Source of the DNA: an uncultured Eubacteriaceae bacterium
GTDB taxonomy: Bacteria; Bacillota; Clostridia; Eubacteriales; UBA1433
Assembly (NCBI GenBank): GCA_937914785.1
Contig: CALGIV010000249.1
Span: forward strand, 1-6,416
Reading direction: 5' to 3'
Length of the DNA: 6,416 nt
How positions within the stretch are numbered: the first letter of the stretch is position 1; the number at the start of each line of letters is the position of its first letter. This document shows, one piece after another, positions 6,119 to 6,416 of the stretch. The notes beneath the pieces are model-generated. The model ran no database searches and had not been told where the DNA came from. It was given only the letters and a program-made list of their open reading frames with translations. The position numbers were made by a program, and so were the translations under genes.

Positions 6119-6377
6119 CTGTTTTCTCCTTTTTAATCAGGTTTTGTATTCGATATTTTATTTGTTTAACATTACCATTTATACGGAAATTAAGCAAATA
6201 AGAACTAAAAGTACAAAAGATAAAGAAAGTATACTGACTCGTTTGTTGTTCATTATTTATTTTAGAGGGCTTGTATTTGCAGGACGTTTTTTTATATCTG
6301 CCGAAGTTGGCTTTAGCGCTTTAAAACCAGCCTGCATATAATGATATAGCAGATTTTAAAATTGGAAGGTGTAAAAG
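6119..6377. other. A+T-rich intergenic region between divergently read genes
   Basis: This 259-base gap holds the ribosome site of the minus-strand lipoprotein gene (6126-6131) and upstream signals for the plus-strand gene at 6378. No convincing -35/-10 pair was found for the lipoprotein gene, although the stretch is rich in TATA-like words on both strands. Short reading frames crossing it lack ribosome sites and look like chance. Confidence 0.6.
6332..6352 (+). promoter_or_regulatory. Possible -10 region with overlapping imperfect inverted repeat, upstream of the right-edge gene
   Basis: TATAAT occurs at 6337-6342, 35 bases before the start codon, without a good -35 box at normal distance. 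CTGCATAT (6332-6339) and ATATAGCAG (6344-6352) are complementary except for one extra A, centred on the -10 box, so a regulator could bind here. A true promoter is plausible but not secure. Confidence 0.35.
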
Positions 6378-6416
6378 ATGAATGATGGGACATATTTGAT
6401 TGAGCCGGGCAGGCTT
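6378..6416 (+). CDS. Start of a protein gene, cut by the window edge; possibly a medium-chain dehydrogenase
   Basis: The first 13 codons (MNDGTYLIEPGRL) follow a good ribosome site, GGAAGGTG (6364-6371), 6 bases ahead of the ATG at 6378. The pattern of a short beta strand followed by EPG and a hydrophobic residue is common at the N-terminus of zinc-type medium-chain dehydrogenases, the same superfamily as the gene at the left edge. Thirteen residues are too few for a firm call. Confidence 0.5.
   Translation, partial: MNDGTYLIEPGRL

Noticed and set aside
6039..6341. A 100-codon plus-strand reading frame opposite the lipoprotein start
   Set aside because: It has no ribosome site, runs antisense to a well-supported gene, and its composition reflects A+T-rich sequence rather than a protein pattern.

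Overview
The window looks like ordinary chromosome of a Gram-positive-lineage anaerobe (Bacillota). The reasons are strong AGGAGG-type ribosome sites, sigma-A-like promoters, tight overlapping operons, compact intergenic gaps, a lipoprotein with a short signal peptide, and a three-gene iscR-iscS-iscU cluster without hscBA, fdx or iscA. The mixed GC content and the 7TMR-DISM-type sensor kinase would fit Negativicutes or Clostridia, but class level is inference only.

Layout: (1) 1-528, the C-terminal half of a medium-chain (threonine-dehydrogenase-like) dehydrogenase, closed by a hairpin terminator at 573-600. (2) 617-3349, a two-component operon: a promoter, a 659-residue membrane histidine kinase with an extracytoplasmic domain and seven further membrane helices, then an OmpR/PhoB-type response regulator that overlaps the kinase gene by 38 bases, then a short GC-rich terminator. 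(3) 3375-5455, the iron-sulfur assembly operon: a near-consensus promoter, an imperfect inverted repeat in the leader, the Rrf2-type regulator IscR with a full set of cluster ligands, the cysteine desulfurase IscS (ATGA overlap) and the scaffold IscU. (4) 5475-5682, a tRNA-Tyr(GTA) gene with its own promoter and encoded CCA, followed by two hairpins; the second also serves the convergent gene. (5) 5681-6118 on the minus strand, a small unrecognised lipoprotein gene. (6) 6119-6377, an A+T-rich gap without a supported gene. It holds the lipoprotein ribosome site and a possible promoter for the gene that enters at 6378 and runs off the right edge.

How the genes work together: IscS takes sulfur from cysteine and hands it to IscU, where a [2Fe-2S] cluster is built. 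IscR probably senses cluster supply and represses its own operon through the leader repeat. The kinase and regulator form one signalling pair whose stimulus and targets cannot be read from the window. No CRISPR array, insertion sequence, phage gene or defence system is visible. The points most worth checking are the leader repeat of iscR, the doubled CXC ligand set of IscR, the inverted repeat around the tRNA promoter, and the orphan lipoprotein.
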